Below, piece after piece: positions 12,101 through 24,500 of a stretch of DNA of 64,000 nucleotides. The stretch lies in NCBI GenBank assembly GCA_033239525.1, contig BSYO01000022.1:15262923-15326922 (forward strand), read 5' to 3'. Under the pieces are notes generated by a model. It did no database searches. It worked only from the letters and a program-made list of their open reading frames with translations, and was not told the origin of the DNA. Both the position numbers and the translations under genes were made by a program. Each line of letters starts with the position of its first letter. Position 1 is the first letter of the stretch. The stretch comes from Nepenthes gracilis (Eukaryota; Streptophyta; Magnoliopsida; Caryophyllales; Nepenthaceae).

Positions 12101-15100
12101 ATTAGGGCTAGGGATGATAATGCCTCCCTCATCAGCTGATCCACTGCATTGTTCCAGAGTCTGCTGCTCTTGATCCATTCTTCCTTACTTTCATCTACAG
12201 AGCTAATTGCGTTATTGATCAGTGAAATCTTTGTCGCGACCTTTGCTCTTTCTCTTTTCAGCTTCCTTCTCAATAGTAGGCTGTTCTTGGAGACTTCAAT
12301 GCTATTCTGTTAGATCGGGAAGTTTGGAGGGAACTCCTCTGATGCTGCCTTCTGTGACCTGTCATCTTGGTAGCTCCACTGTGGCCTTCATGATTAATCC
12401 CTTGATGTTTTTTTTTTTTTTTTTTTAACATGGTGTAATAGAAGAGGTGCCTCCAGCCATATCTATAAAACGTTAGACCACATTTTGGTTAATGGGCCGT
12501 GGCCGGTCGACAAGGGTAGCTATGTCACTTCCTTTGGCCGCATGGGTATTTCGAGTCACTTTCTTTCTTTCCTTGTCCCAGATATAGCTTTAGGAGAAAC
12601 GGTGCTATTTTCAAATTCAATTATTTCTTATTAATCACTCGAAATTTAAGGATTCTGTTGCTTCGGCTTGCAATTCGGAGATTGATGGTGTCCCATGGTT
12701 GGTGTTGTTTAGAAATTTAAAAAAGTCAAATATGCTTTGAAGGAACTAATTCTGAAGTTAGAGACATTTTTTCCATGGTGATTAAGGCCAAAAGCTCCCT
12801 GGAAGCCATCCAATTGGCCATTTAGTCCGACCCTCTCAATGAAGGTCTAATTAGTAATGAGAACTCAGCTTGGCTTGTTCTATTGCAGGCCTTACAATCA
12901 GAGGAAGATTTTGCCAAGCAAAGGGATAAAGTCAGGTGGTTGAAATTTGGGGATAAATGTACTAATGATTTCTTCAAATCTATTGCCGAGAAGCATTATC
13001 ACCAATCTATTAGAACTCTTACGAGGATGGATGGGTCGACTGCTTTGTTGCCCCTGGAGGTTGAGGATGAGCTCCTGCTTTACTTCCAGAATCTATTGGG
13101 ATCCCTCTCCCCTTGTTTCGATCTCATCAAAGACAATCTTGCTCCTTTAATTAATATGGTGGTTTCTCCTGACTTTTTCTCCTCTCTCACTTTTGTCCAC
13201 TTAGCTGATGACATTAATAATGCTGTGTTTGGTTTTGGTGGCACTGAAGCCCTGGGGCCTAGTGAGATTTTGGCTGCTTTCTTTAAATCTTCTTGGGTGA
13301 CTGTGGGTGCTCTTATTTATGAGGCTATTATGGACTTCTTTAGATATGGTCGTCTCCTAAAGCCAATTAATTCCGTGCTAATATGTGTTATTCCAAATGT
13401 TTTTTTGCCTTCTAGAGTGTCTGATTTCACCCTATTTATAGCTGCAACATTATTTACAAGATTATCTCTAAGCTCATTGCTAACCGGATTAGAGCTACTC
13501 TCCCTTCCTTGGTTGGCAAGTGCCAAATTGCTTTCGTGGAAGGAAGGTAAATCGATGACAACATTTTTCTTGCCTAAGAATTATTGCATAATTACCTCCT
13601 TGATAGTGACCCTCCTTGGTGTGCCTTCAAAGTTGATCTGATAAAAACTTTTGATTTGGTTGAATGGGACTTTATTTTACTTACCTTAAGTCATGGGATT
13701 TCTGGCTACCTTATCAGATAGGTTTTCTCGTGCATCTCGGCTATCTCTTATTCTATTACTGTCGATGGTGAGATGATTGGTTTCTTTGGTGGTTGCATGG
13801 GACTCAGACATGGTGATCATATGTCCCAGTATTTGTTCATGCTTTGTATGGAGGTGCTTCTTGGCATGATTCTGTTCCATGTGGACAGCTTGCCCCTATC
13901 AAAATTTCACCAGGGTTGTGAGAAAATAAGAACTGTTGTGCTGGGTTTTGGAGATAATATTCTTTTGTTTGCAATGCTGACCTTGATTCAGTCCGTACAT
14001 TTTCGAGAGGCTTATCTCTTTTCTTTGTTTGGTCAGGACTAAGGATTAGCAATGCTAAACGTGAGTTCTTCACCTCTTCTATGGACCTTGCGATATTTCT
14101 TGGGATCCAGGATATCATCGGCTCCCATTGCGTTTCACTTCTGGTTCATTACCTAGGAGTGCCTCTCATTGCGACTGAATTGAATAGCGCTGAAAATCTG
14201 GTACTTGTGAACTTTGGTGTGTAGCAGGATTTTTTTGGAAGAATAGATGACTTTCCTTTGCTGGGAGGTTCCAACTTATCTCGTCATTGCTTGCCAACAT
14301 TCACTCCTTCTAGGCCTAGATTTTTATTCTTCCTAATGCTATTTTGACTAAAATTGATAGTATTCTTCATTGCTTCCTTTGGCATGGTGTGGTGGATAGG
14401 AAATTTTCGGTCAAGGTCACGTGGGTTGATGTAAGTAAACTCAAAGAAGAAGGTGGTCTTGACGTCAAGAAAGGATTGTTTGGAATAAGGCATTGTTGCA
14501 TCACCAAATCAGGAGAATCATTGTTGCTCTGACTTCGATTGAATATACATGCATCACATTTGGGACAGGTGCATTTGGATTATCAAGAACCCTCAGTCTG
14601 TCTCTCAAATCATTCGTAAATTACAAAACTTAGGAACCATGTCAGACCCTTTTTTTGCCATATTATTGGTGATGCAAAAAAGATTTTTGGTAGCTTGACT
14701 TTTGGCATCTTGATAATCTTCTTGTGGCTTCCTATTCGAATCATATTACCTTAGGTACTGGTCTCCATTAGGACTAGAAATTTGCAGACATCATTCACAC
14801 TTCAGCTGGTATTGGCCTACTCTAGCACAGCTTCAGGTTGGCTCCTTCACCTCCCTCGTGTCTTCTTCACCTCCTCGCTTAGGTGTCTTTAATTCCATCT
14901 GTTGGACTCTTGAGCATAACAGTACGTTCTCAACTAAATCAGCATGATGTTTTTTCCAACAGCAGACTAGTTCAGTTCCATGGTACAAGTTGGTTTGGTC
15001 TTCTGATTCCATCCTTGCTTGCATTCATTATGTGGCCTGCCGTCACAGGTAGGCTTGATACTCTTGACCACCTGTCCTTCTACCTCCGTTTGGGCATTTG

Positions 15101-18100
15101 TGTTCTTTGCATCCTTGAAAATGAAAGCATCCATCACATTTTCTTCCAAGGCGGTGTTTCAAAGCTTATTTGGGATACTACTTGTAATAAAATTGGTTGC
15201 ACATGGCCTTATGACCACTGGGACTGAGGCATTCTATGAGCTTCCGCTAAATGGAATGATAAATCTCTTATGTAGAGGGCTTCTAGAATCGCTCTCAGTC
15301 TACTTTATCAGGAGGACGGCAGCAAGTGCCTACTCACTCCTGGTCACTCTTATAGCCCGGAGCTTACTATTGGTGCCATCTGGAATTATTTTGTTGGAAA
15401 GCTTGTGACTTTGCAGAGCTTGTTAGATGACGTTAATTCTGACACTTGCCGCAAATGGGGTTTAACAATAGAGTAACTTTGGGAAACTTGTTTTACTGCT
15501 TGATGCCTTTTTTAATGGATGTTCCACCTGCCTTCTTGATTTTAGATTGATGCTATATTTGTTATAGTCGTTTTTGGCTGTCTGTTTCCGCTTTGCACTA
15601 CACAAACCTTTTTGGTTATTTATATGACAATTACTTATCCAAAAAAAGAAATCAGAATGGGAGATGGAAATTCAGGGTAATTTAAGAATTCAGATTAGTT
15701 TCAGGTGGGAATGAATGAAATCAGCATTTAATTCAAGAAAGTTTGATGCAGGACAACTCATTCATTCTCCTCAGAGAATCAACTTACAGCTTAGCATTAA
15801 TGGGCCCCAATACTCAAAGCAGAAGTGCTCAAAACTTGCCCCAAGGGGTGCAGATGAAGTCCAATGGACAACTGCAACAAGACAGAAGTAGGTGACTAAA
15901 TTTGCCTGCCCGCTTATTCCCAATTCACCATGCTACAATTTTTCCAAGGCTTCATTTAATTGTTTTATCTGCTTAAGTAGGTGGTCTTAAGATTAGGGTA
16001 GGTTAAGTTGAGAATAGAAATCAAGATGTTAATCTCCAAGGGTAGTAAGTCCTCTTGTTGGTGAGCAAAAGCCAACACTTAGGTGTGTGAGTCTCTAAGC
16101 TAATTACTGAAATTGAATGATTCCGTTTGTAAGGGTAAGGGATTCCTTGACCTCTGCCTTTGTAATTCAAACTATCAATCAATTCCAATTCTAATTTCCA
16201 TTTCAAACTTGCATCTGTATCATTTGGTAGTATAGAAGGAGAATATAAAATGGTTAGAGGAAATCGAAATAGAGGTGGACACATGGGCCACATCTCCAGC
16301 ATCTACTAGAGGAGTGAGATTCAAGAGTTATGACAGGAGAATGCCAAATTACAGCACCATTTGATTGATTTCACAAGGAGGTTGACCACACAAGGAACAC
16401 CCAAACCGGGATCATTGTTCTTCATTCCAAGAGAACCAATTGAGTGATTGGAGTTCGAGTATTCTAGTTCCATTTGCTCGCAACTCCCACGGTCACCAAC
16501 CACCACCATTCAACAACCCAGACATCCACACCCTCAATCACCAATATCCAAGGAGGCTCTCAACCAAGCTCTCAAAAATGTTGGCAAAAGCATCTGAGTC
16601 GATGTTTTTGAGTTTGAAGGAAAGTTGGATCCGAAAATCTACTATGATGGGATCTCCATGCTTGATGACTTCTTCGAATGTAAGGAATTGATGGAAGAAA
16701 GGAAGGTATGCTTTGTCGCAACATAACTTCAGAGGTCTTCTTTCTTTTGGTGGCAGAATTATTAGATAACTCAAGATAGAAGACGACACTCCTAAATTAA
16801 TATCTAGGTCAAAATGAAGATTAAGCTGAATGAGAAGTTCCACTTGATAGACTATGCAAAACCATGTACTGTAAGATTCCGCTTTTCAAACAAAGGGCCG
16901 ATCAATTCATTGTTGGATACATGGAGGAATTCAACTAGTACAAAGATTGTGCCAATTTATGTGAATATGACAGCCAGCTTCTAGCCTGATATATGAGCGG
17001 AGTAAGACAATCCATCAATGATGAGCTAATGATGCTTCATCTAGTTTCCCTTGAGGAGGCTGGGGGAGTGCCTAAGGACATCACGAATAAGACAACCATT
17101 ATTCAAATGCCCAAGCCAAGAAAGTGAACTAGCCTGACTTGTGTCTAAAATACTCAATAGGTAGTTCAAAATGGAGCAAAAGAGACAAATGGTTTTTGTA
17201 AGTTTACAAGAGATGGAAGGAAGAGAAACCCTGTACAGGGTTGGTTCTATTTAGATGTATATATGAGATTATTTATATGTATTAAAAATATTAAACTATT
17301 CTTACAAAGGAATATACCAAAATATATCCTAAAATATATTCTAACAGTATATTCTAGTACTCTTGTTTAAGTTGGAGTATAAATACTAACCATACCCAAT
17401 TTGTCACAAAGATATGTAACTCAAACTCAGTTATGGACTTAATAAAAATTTTGGCAAGTTAATCTGCAATCTCCTCATGACGAATTCGAATGAAGTTTTG
17501 TCAAAGCTTTTCACTAACAAAGTGACAATCTACTTTAACAAGTTTTGTATGCTTATGAAATATCGGATTTGATACAATATGGATGACTGCTTGATTATTG
17601 CATCACAGATGAGAAGACCTATAATTCATATGAACATGATAATCAATTAATTATCGAAGCCACATCACTTAACAGCTAACATGCATAAATGTATATTATT
17701 CTGATTCTGCACTTGACTTAGTTAACTTATTTTGTTTCCTACTCTTCCATAACATATGATTGCCTCTAACTAACATACAATAGCCAATGTTAGACCTATG
17801 ATCATCAGTGATTCAACCCAATTAGTATCAAAAAACCGTTTGACCTAAGTATGACCATGATCACTATCATGTAAGCCTCATCGTGGTGTATTTATGAGAT
17901 ATCTCATAATTCACATTACAACCTTTCAATGGTAAATACAATGAGCATATAAAAACTAGCTCACACTAGTCAAGAATGCAATATCTAAAAAAGTCACAAT
18001 GAGGTAATTGAGCTTACTAATGAATTGTCAGTACCTTTTCGATTTAGCAAAAACCTCCCATCATTTGGTGATAATTTAATTCCTAGATCCATGGGAGTAT

Positions 18101-21100
18101 TATAAGATTTTAAATTCAACATACTTATCTCTTGAAGTAAATCCATAGTATACCTTTTTAGCCAAAAAAAAAAAAAGATGCCAAGATGACACCTAAAACC
18201 TCAATTCTAAGAAAATAACACAAATTCTTTGGAGGAAAATAACTTTAAAGGAATAATTTTAGATTTGCAATAATATTATTATCACTGCTAGTAATTTTAA
18301 TATCATTCACATATATAACGAGAAGGATACACTCAGAACTAGAATGATGATAGAGCATAGAGTGATTGTTGTTGCAATGAAAGTGCCCAAGCTAAAACAC
18401 TGGTTCATTAAATCTGCTAAACCCTATTTTAAATCATATAAAGATTTTTTCAGATGACAAACAGATCTAGACTTTCCCTAGGCAAGAAACCTTGGAGGTT
18501 GCTCTAACTAAACCTCCTCTTAAAGATCAAATTTATCCGTATCAATTTTATCATAATTTTATTAATTTTATAAATGTATCAATTTTAGGTATAAGAGGGC
18601 AGGAGGGGGCTGGCCAGGTAACGGCAATAGCTAGAGTGGAATTATAATTGGTGGTCTGGTTATTTCAGCATCTGCTATCAATTTTGGATAACTTATTTCT
18701 ACCCGTCTTCTCAATCCCACCCAACAAGATATGGCTCAGCATCTGCCATTGATTTTAGATAACTTCTTTCTATCCCCGTATTCTCAATCCCACCCAACAA
18801 GATATGGCTCAGCCAAGAAAGGCGAAACCTGCCCTTTCCTCCATTTCTGTGTCTTCCTCATTCATTCTCATTTCACATAGTTACTGTTGCTAGAATTTTG
18901 TTCTCCCTTACTTGTATGGTTATTTAACAAAGGGAACTTTGTGGTTCTCTAGAACTAGCATTTTAGATTTGTTAACTAGCCACTTTCTCCCCTTCCATTG
19001 TGTGTTTGTGTGTGTGTGTGTGTGTATGTGTGACACAATTGTAAAGTGCTAAGATGGTTTAACAACTTGTGTAGATAAATTAGGGGCTATCCATCCTGTC
19101 TGGTTGACTGGAATAATTTGCAATGGGATCCATTATCCATTGGGCCAAATAGAGAACCATCAATATATTCATGATGTTGGAGTTCAACTTCTTGATACCT
19201 CATGCTAGTTGCATTGTGTCGCTAGAACTGCAATCAAAGTGGATGATTTATGCTTGACTGAATAAGATGTAGGCCAAAATTTGTTTTCATTTGTTTGTCT
19301 GTGCGGACGGTAGTTTTCTTTTGCCACTTTAAGCTGATATGTGAGCAATACTGACTTTTATTGTTCAAATATGGTTCCACCCACCTGCGCACAATAACCT
19401 AAAATGAACTTTTCTTTCAGGCTGGAAAATTCAACTGCTCAATTACATTATCTTGTTCAAAAAGCTAATGTACTTCGAAGGACAGGATTGTTGTACAAAC
19501 AAAGGCTTGAGATGAGATGTATTGACCTTCAAAAGGCTGAAGCTGAGGTATATTACTTGCACCTCTTCCTGAAGATTATGCTAGTGTTGCATTGTGAATG
19601 TTGGCATATATGATTACTAGTATGTAGCATGTTGGCTTGCAAGTGCTTGTTCAGAAAGCTAGTATAGTCTTAAAATGTCCAGTAAGAGAACTGGAAAGAT
19701 CTTTTGTATGTTAAATGATTTGAATAATTATTGATCAGTTCCATTGGGGCTTATTTATTGCAATGTATAGGAGTATATAGTCTATGTATTATGGTTTTTA
19801 CTTGTTGCTTGCGCAAAAGTATGCTTATTAAGATGAGCTTCATTATCTTGAAATGTTCTTTTACATTCCTGCTCCATGTAATAAAGTGCTAAAAATTTTT
19901 TCTATGCAAGTAATAATGCGTAACTCTCCCACAGCTGGTCCCAAGCCGGAGTATTTGAGAAGGGTTGTATTAGGTAGCTAACAAGTAAATTTTCTGTCAG
20001 ATCGTTTATGGATGAGTCCGATATGCAATACTTTTGGGCATGCCTTAGCAGCAACACATATTCCAAATATCATTTGTGGAGTTGAACAATGGGTAAGAGT
20101 GAGCTAGGTTATCTTCCTTAAGCAATGTGCCATACCTCCATTTGAGCATGGAGTCAAGTTTGCAAGAGCAGGCAGGTTAAGAGACTAATCCAAAAGAGTT
20201 GGGTTAGATTGATCACTTGGCACAGAAGAATGCTTACTGGGAATTGCAAGAAGATAGTGAATTCCTTGATTACAAGAAAAATAGCCTCTTTTTCTTACAA
20301 GAAACCAAGTGGATAGATGAAAAACCAAGAAATATTGAAAAGATTGGGTATAAATTTTGGTTCATGGGAAAGGAAAACTATAAAATGGGTAGGCATTAGT
20401 GTGGTTAAAATTGAAAAAAAGGAGCATAGGGATAATATAGTATATTTTAATTTGGTCTTAGGGATAGAAATAATAAGTGCTAGTAGTGCTTACTTTCCTC
20501 AAATAAACTTATTAGAAAATACTATAAGACATCCAAAATTCTGATGGCATCATGCAGAGGATAGGTGTGGGTACAAAAATTTTGTAGGGGATCTTAATGG
20601 GCAATGTAGGGAATGATGAAAAAGGGTTATGAATTAATACACAGCAGTTTTGGTTTTTCATATTAAAATTACTTAAGGAATTGGTTTCAAACTAGGAACT
20701 CTCCACTGACCTTGTAATGGTAATCATATGCTTTAAAACTTGGATAAATGCTCAATAACTTTTAAAAGTGAACCTAATATTCGTTATATTATTTTTCTTA
20801 TGAAGGAAGTTAGGTAGGCTGTGCTATAAGGGTTGTAAAATCATTCCCGGGAAGAATCTAACCATGCAACATATGCTTCTAGTATACATGTAAGCACTAG
20901 AAATTACAGAGAGAGAACTTAGAATCAATGTAAGAGGAATAGATGGTGGAACCTGAAGGATAAATATATGGTAATTTAGTGATAAGATGTGGAAAAAAGA
21001 CATTGGCTAGTGGCTAACAGATAAGACGTGAATAAGTATAGAATTAAATGGCTAAATGTATTGAAGTCACCTAAAGACTTTGGAGATTCTAAAGGAGGAA

Positions 21101-21493
21101 GCATTGTTGGTAAGGAAAGTTTGTGGTGGGTTTGGGATGTCCAAAAGGTAGTAAAGATGAAAAGTTGGTGTTGTAAGACATGGGAACATTGCAGGATTAA
21201 TGAAAATTTCTGGGATATGAGGAAAAGACTAGCAAAGAAATCTGAAGCTAAATTTAGAACTTATGATTAATTGTATGCCAAGTTAGGAAGATATGTATAT
21301 GTATGTATATGTATATATGTATATATATATGTATATATATATGTATGTATATGTATATGTATATGTATGTATATGTATATGTATATATGTATATGTATAT
21401 GTATCTGTATATATGTATGTATCTGTATCTGTATATATATCTGTATATGTATATGTATATATGTATGTATATGTATATGTGTATGTGTATGTG

Positions 21494-21545
<52 letters not shown>

Positions 21546-24500
21546 AACTGATTAGGACAAGAGAGAATTAGGAACCTAGACAGTAATAGATGCATAAAAA
21601 AATGAAGATAAACATATATTTGTAAAAGATGATCTTAAAAGATACTGAAAAAAGGTATAAATGAAAGATGATTGTGTTAATTTAACAAGTTATTTAATGA
21701 AAATCGAGAATAAGACACAAATCTAGAAGTTTTTGAGGAAGAAATACTAATATTAAATTATGTCCACAATTGGAGTTCAGAAAGTAAAAAAATGCTCTTA
21801 AAAAGATGAAGCAGGTCCATTAGTACATATGGAAGTTTGAAAATACTTAAGAGATTATGGGGCTAATTGGTCAGCTTGATTATTTAATATGAATTTAACA
21901 ACCAAAAAGAATATCATATGTGTGGAGGAGGAGCACTTCAGTGCCTCCATTGAGAGAGATTGAAATTTATATGATTATTTTGATATTAAATTAATTAGTC
22001 ATTTGCTAAAAATTTGGGAAATCTTAAGTAAACATAAACGAACCAAAAACATCATTTTCTAAAAATAAATATGTTAAAAAGGTTAGTGGATTACTTTACG
22101 TATAAGAAAAGAGATTTACCAAGGGTTTTTATTGATTTAGATAATGCTTATGATATATGTTAAGGATATGAATGGGGGGTTACTAGGGTTAGAACTGTGA
22201 GAGGAAACACCATGGATTTCCTATTATAATAGGATGCAGCAAGGGTCAACTTTGAATCCTTATCTATCTGGCTCAATTCTGGATGAAATTACAAGACATA
22301 TTCAAGGTAGGATAGGGTGTATTTGTGCATTTGTTTGTGTATGATATTACTTTGGTAGATGAAGATAGAGTGGATGGAAGCAATATTTTTACTGTAGGTA
22401 ATTTCTATATAATCTAAAGGACTTAAAGATAAGTAGAAGTAAACAAAATATATAGAGTATAATTTTAGTAATTTAAAATCAAATAATGAACAAGTCAAAT
22501 ATAATGTTCAAGGTAATATTGAAAAGAACAAATTTCATTTCCTTTATCTAATTCAAGATGATAGAGATGAACAATGATGTGACACATAGGTTGATGTTCT
22601 TTGAGTGGGAAAAATGTATATAGAGTGTTTTATGATTGGAAGATACCTTTCATAGGATTGATGTTCATTGAATGGAAAAATGTATTGAGAGTGCTTTGTG
22701 ATTAGAAGAGATCTTTAAAATTGAAAGCAAAGTTGTATAAGATAGCCTATAGACCTTCTGTGATTTATGGATTCAAATATTAGACAATTAAACAATCATG
22801 CACAAAAAGTTATTATTTCTCATATGACAATACTAGGATGGATGAATTTGGCCACTCTAGAGGTTAAGATAGGGAACATACATGCCCATAGCTATTTAGA
22901 AATTGTACATATAAAAGAAAAGATGAGAAAATGATTGTCAAGGTGGTTCTTAAATGTTTGCCAAATGAAGTGTTAATATTAAAGAGTGATTCAAATGAAT
23001 TTAGAAGCAAGAGGAAAATGAAAGATAAGCATAGAAAAACTTGTGAGTGAAATGATACATTTGTTTCTACTCTTGGTGTGACACCCCGAACCCAAGTATC
23101 CCAATTCGGCCCGAGCCGACCACGCAAAAACCCATGTAACATCAATTCTCACAAAAGCAACATTAAACCAAGCACAATAATTAAGATACTGATAATAATA
23201 TGCTTGTGATAATAAATATCCATAATATTAGAGTTCTAGGAACGTAGTCCCAACAACATTTCTAAATAAAAGCGCTACAAATAAAACTATCTCAAGGTCC
23301 ACACATCATGAACTCCTTATTTCTCAGATTATTCCTGTCTCGAATCTCTTCAACTATAGTTTGAACTCTTCTAACCAGTTATAAATTTCTCTACTGGAGC
23401 CAATAAAAACACAAAAGTGAGCGAGACACTCAACAAGTAAAACACATCAATAAATTAACATAATACAATATAGTGTATCATAAAAAGACTGCACAAGACA
23501 AGTCAATAATTATCCAAGATTCACCAACCTGTCGTATCCATAATTCTAAGGCCATATGATAACAAAATTTAGAGATGCAAATCGGATTCCCGAATATTAA
23601 CAATAGTTTAGGTTCCATCGAACCCGTCACAAAGAGGTCCCAATGATATGAGACATCACAAGAGTCTCCTCGGGATCTTATTCATCACTATAAACCAACA
23701 ACCCCCACACCCGCCCCATGGCTGGGTAATCCTCAAGGTACCAGTGCTTGCAAGTTTGACAAGAGATTCTATGGTCTCATGATACTTGCCAGCCGTTGTG
23801 TACAAGTACCGTATCCAAACCACACAAACATTATTCCTGTTACCCCATCGGGTAAGTTGCACGTATTCTATGATCCTCTAATTCACGCCCTTTTGGAAAC
23901 AGAATACTCATATCATCAACAAGTCAAACCCAGTATCGCCTCGGTACAATATCCACTGATATCTCATGCAATAGGTTCACAGGACTACAAGTATCTCTCC
24001 AAATGACCTCAATCTCCGAAATATGGATTCAGTATCAGAAAAGTGTAGATCACACTAGGTTTTCATAGTCTCCCATTCAACTCAATACCTAAGTGTTTTC
24101 ACATGCTCTCCTCAATTTAGTCATATAATGCCAATAAAACCCCCACACGTTAACAAAGTTAACGTAAAGAATAGATTACCAAAATTTACCAAAGAATTAC
24201 GGGAATAATTGCTTAAGTGTCCAAACACTCAGTGGCAGTTTATAGGATTATATAATATTTCATGCACACATTGTAGCACAAATAATACTACTTACCGTCT
24301 ATAGCATACAAGTACAATTGCTATCTACTATACCAAAATTATGCTAGGATGCACATACAAGGTATATATATATATATGTGCGGTATCCATGCACTCTCTG
24401 CTGTACCTGCTTCTATTTCGATTACCCATGTCTGTGACCCAAGCAGAGTATGAAGTTGTGTTCTCTTACCTGCTTTAATCAGCCACACTAAGCAAGCGTA

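Larger units (their letters stand above)
11559..15650 (+). mobile_element. L1-type LINE, 5'-incomplete and decayed
   Basis: Plant L1 ORF2 domains appear in order in broken frames. The endonuclease start [12 protein letters not shown] is at about 12007, and the endonuclease end [19 protein letters not shown] at about 12436-12500. A linker with [19 protein letters not shown] lies at about 12915-12975. RT motifs follow: [19 protein letters not shown] at about 13440-13490, IAFVEGR, and GLRHGD..SQYLF at about 13800. The C-terminal cysteine-type end ([15 protein letters not shown]) is near 15110-15160. A short A-rich tail is near 15637. Frameshifts and stops are throughout. The sense orientation is the same as WAP. 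The 5' limit is uncertain. Confidence 0.85.
3147..19420 (+). other. WAP: WAP intron 1 (16,274 bp)
   Basis: The donor is GTACTG at 3147, and the acceptor is TTTCTTTCAG ending at 19420 after a pyrimidine tract. It is filled by an hAT element, an L1 LINE, Ty3 gag and copia remnants and several tandem duplications, listed separately. Confidence 0.9.

Noticed and set aside
21271..21595. Open frames of repeating MYMY, VYVY or ICIC on both strands
   Set aside because: They are translations of the TATG microsatellite; every frame is open by composition.
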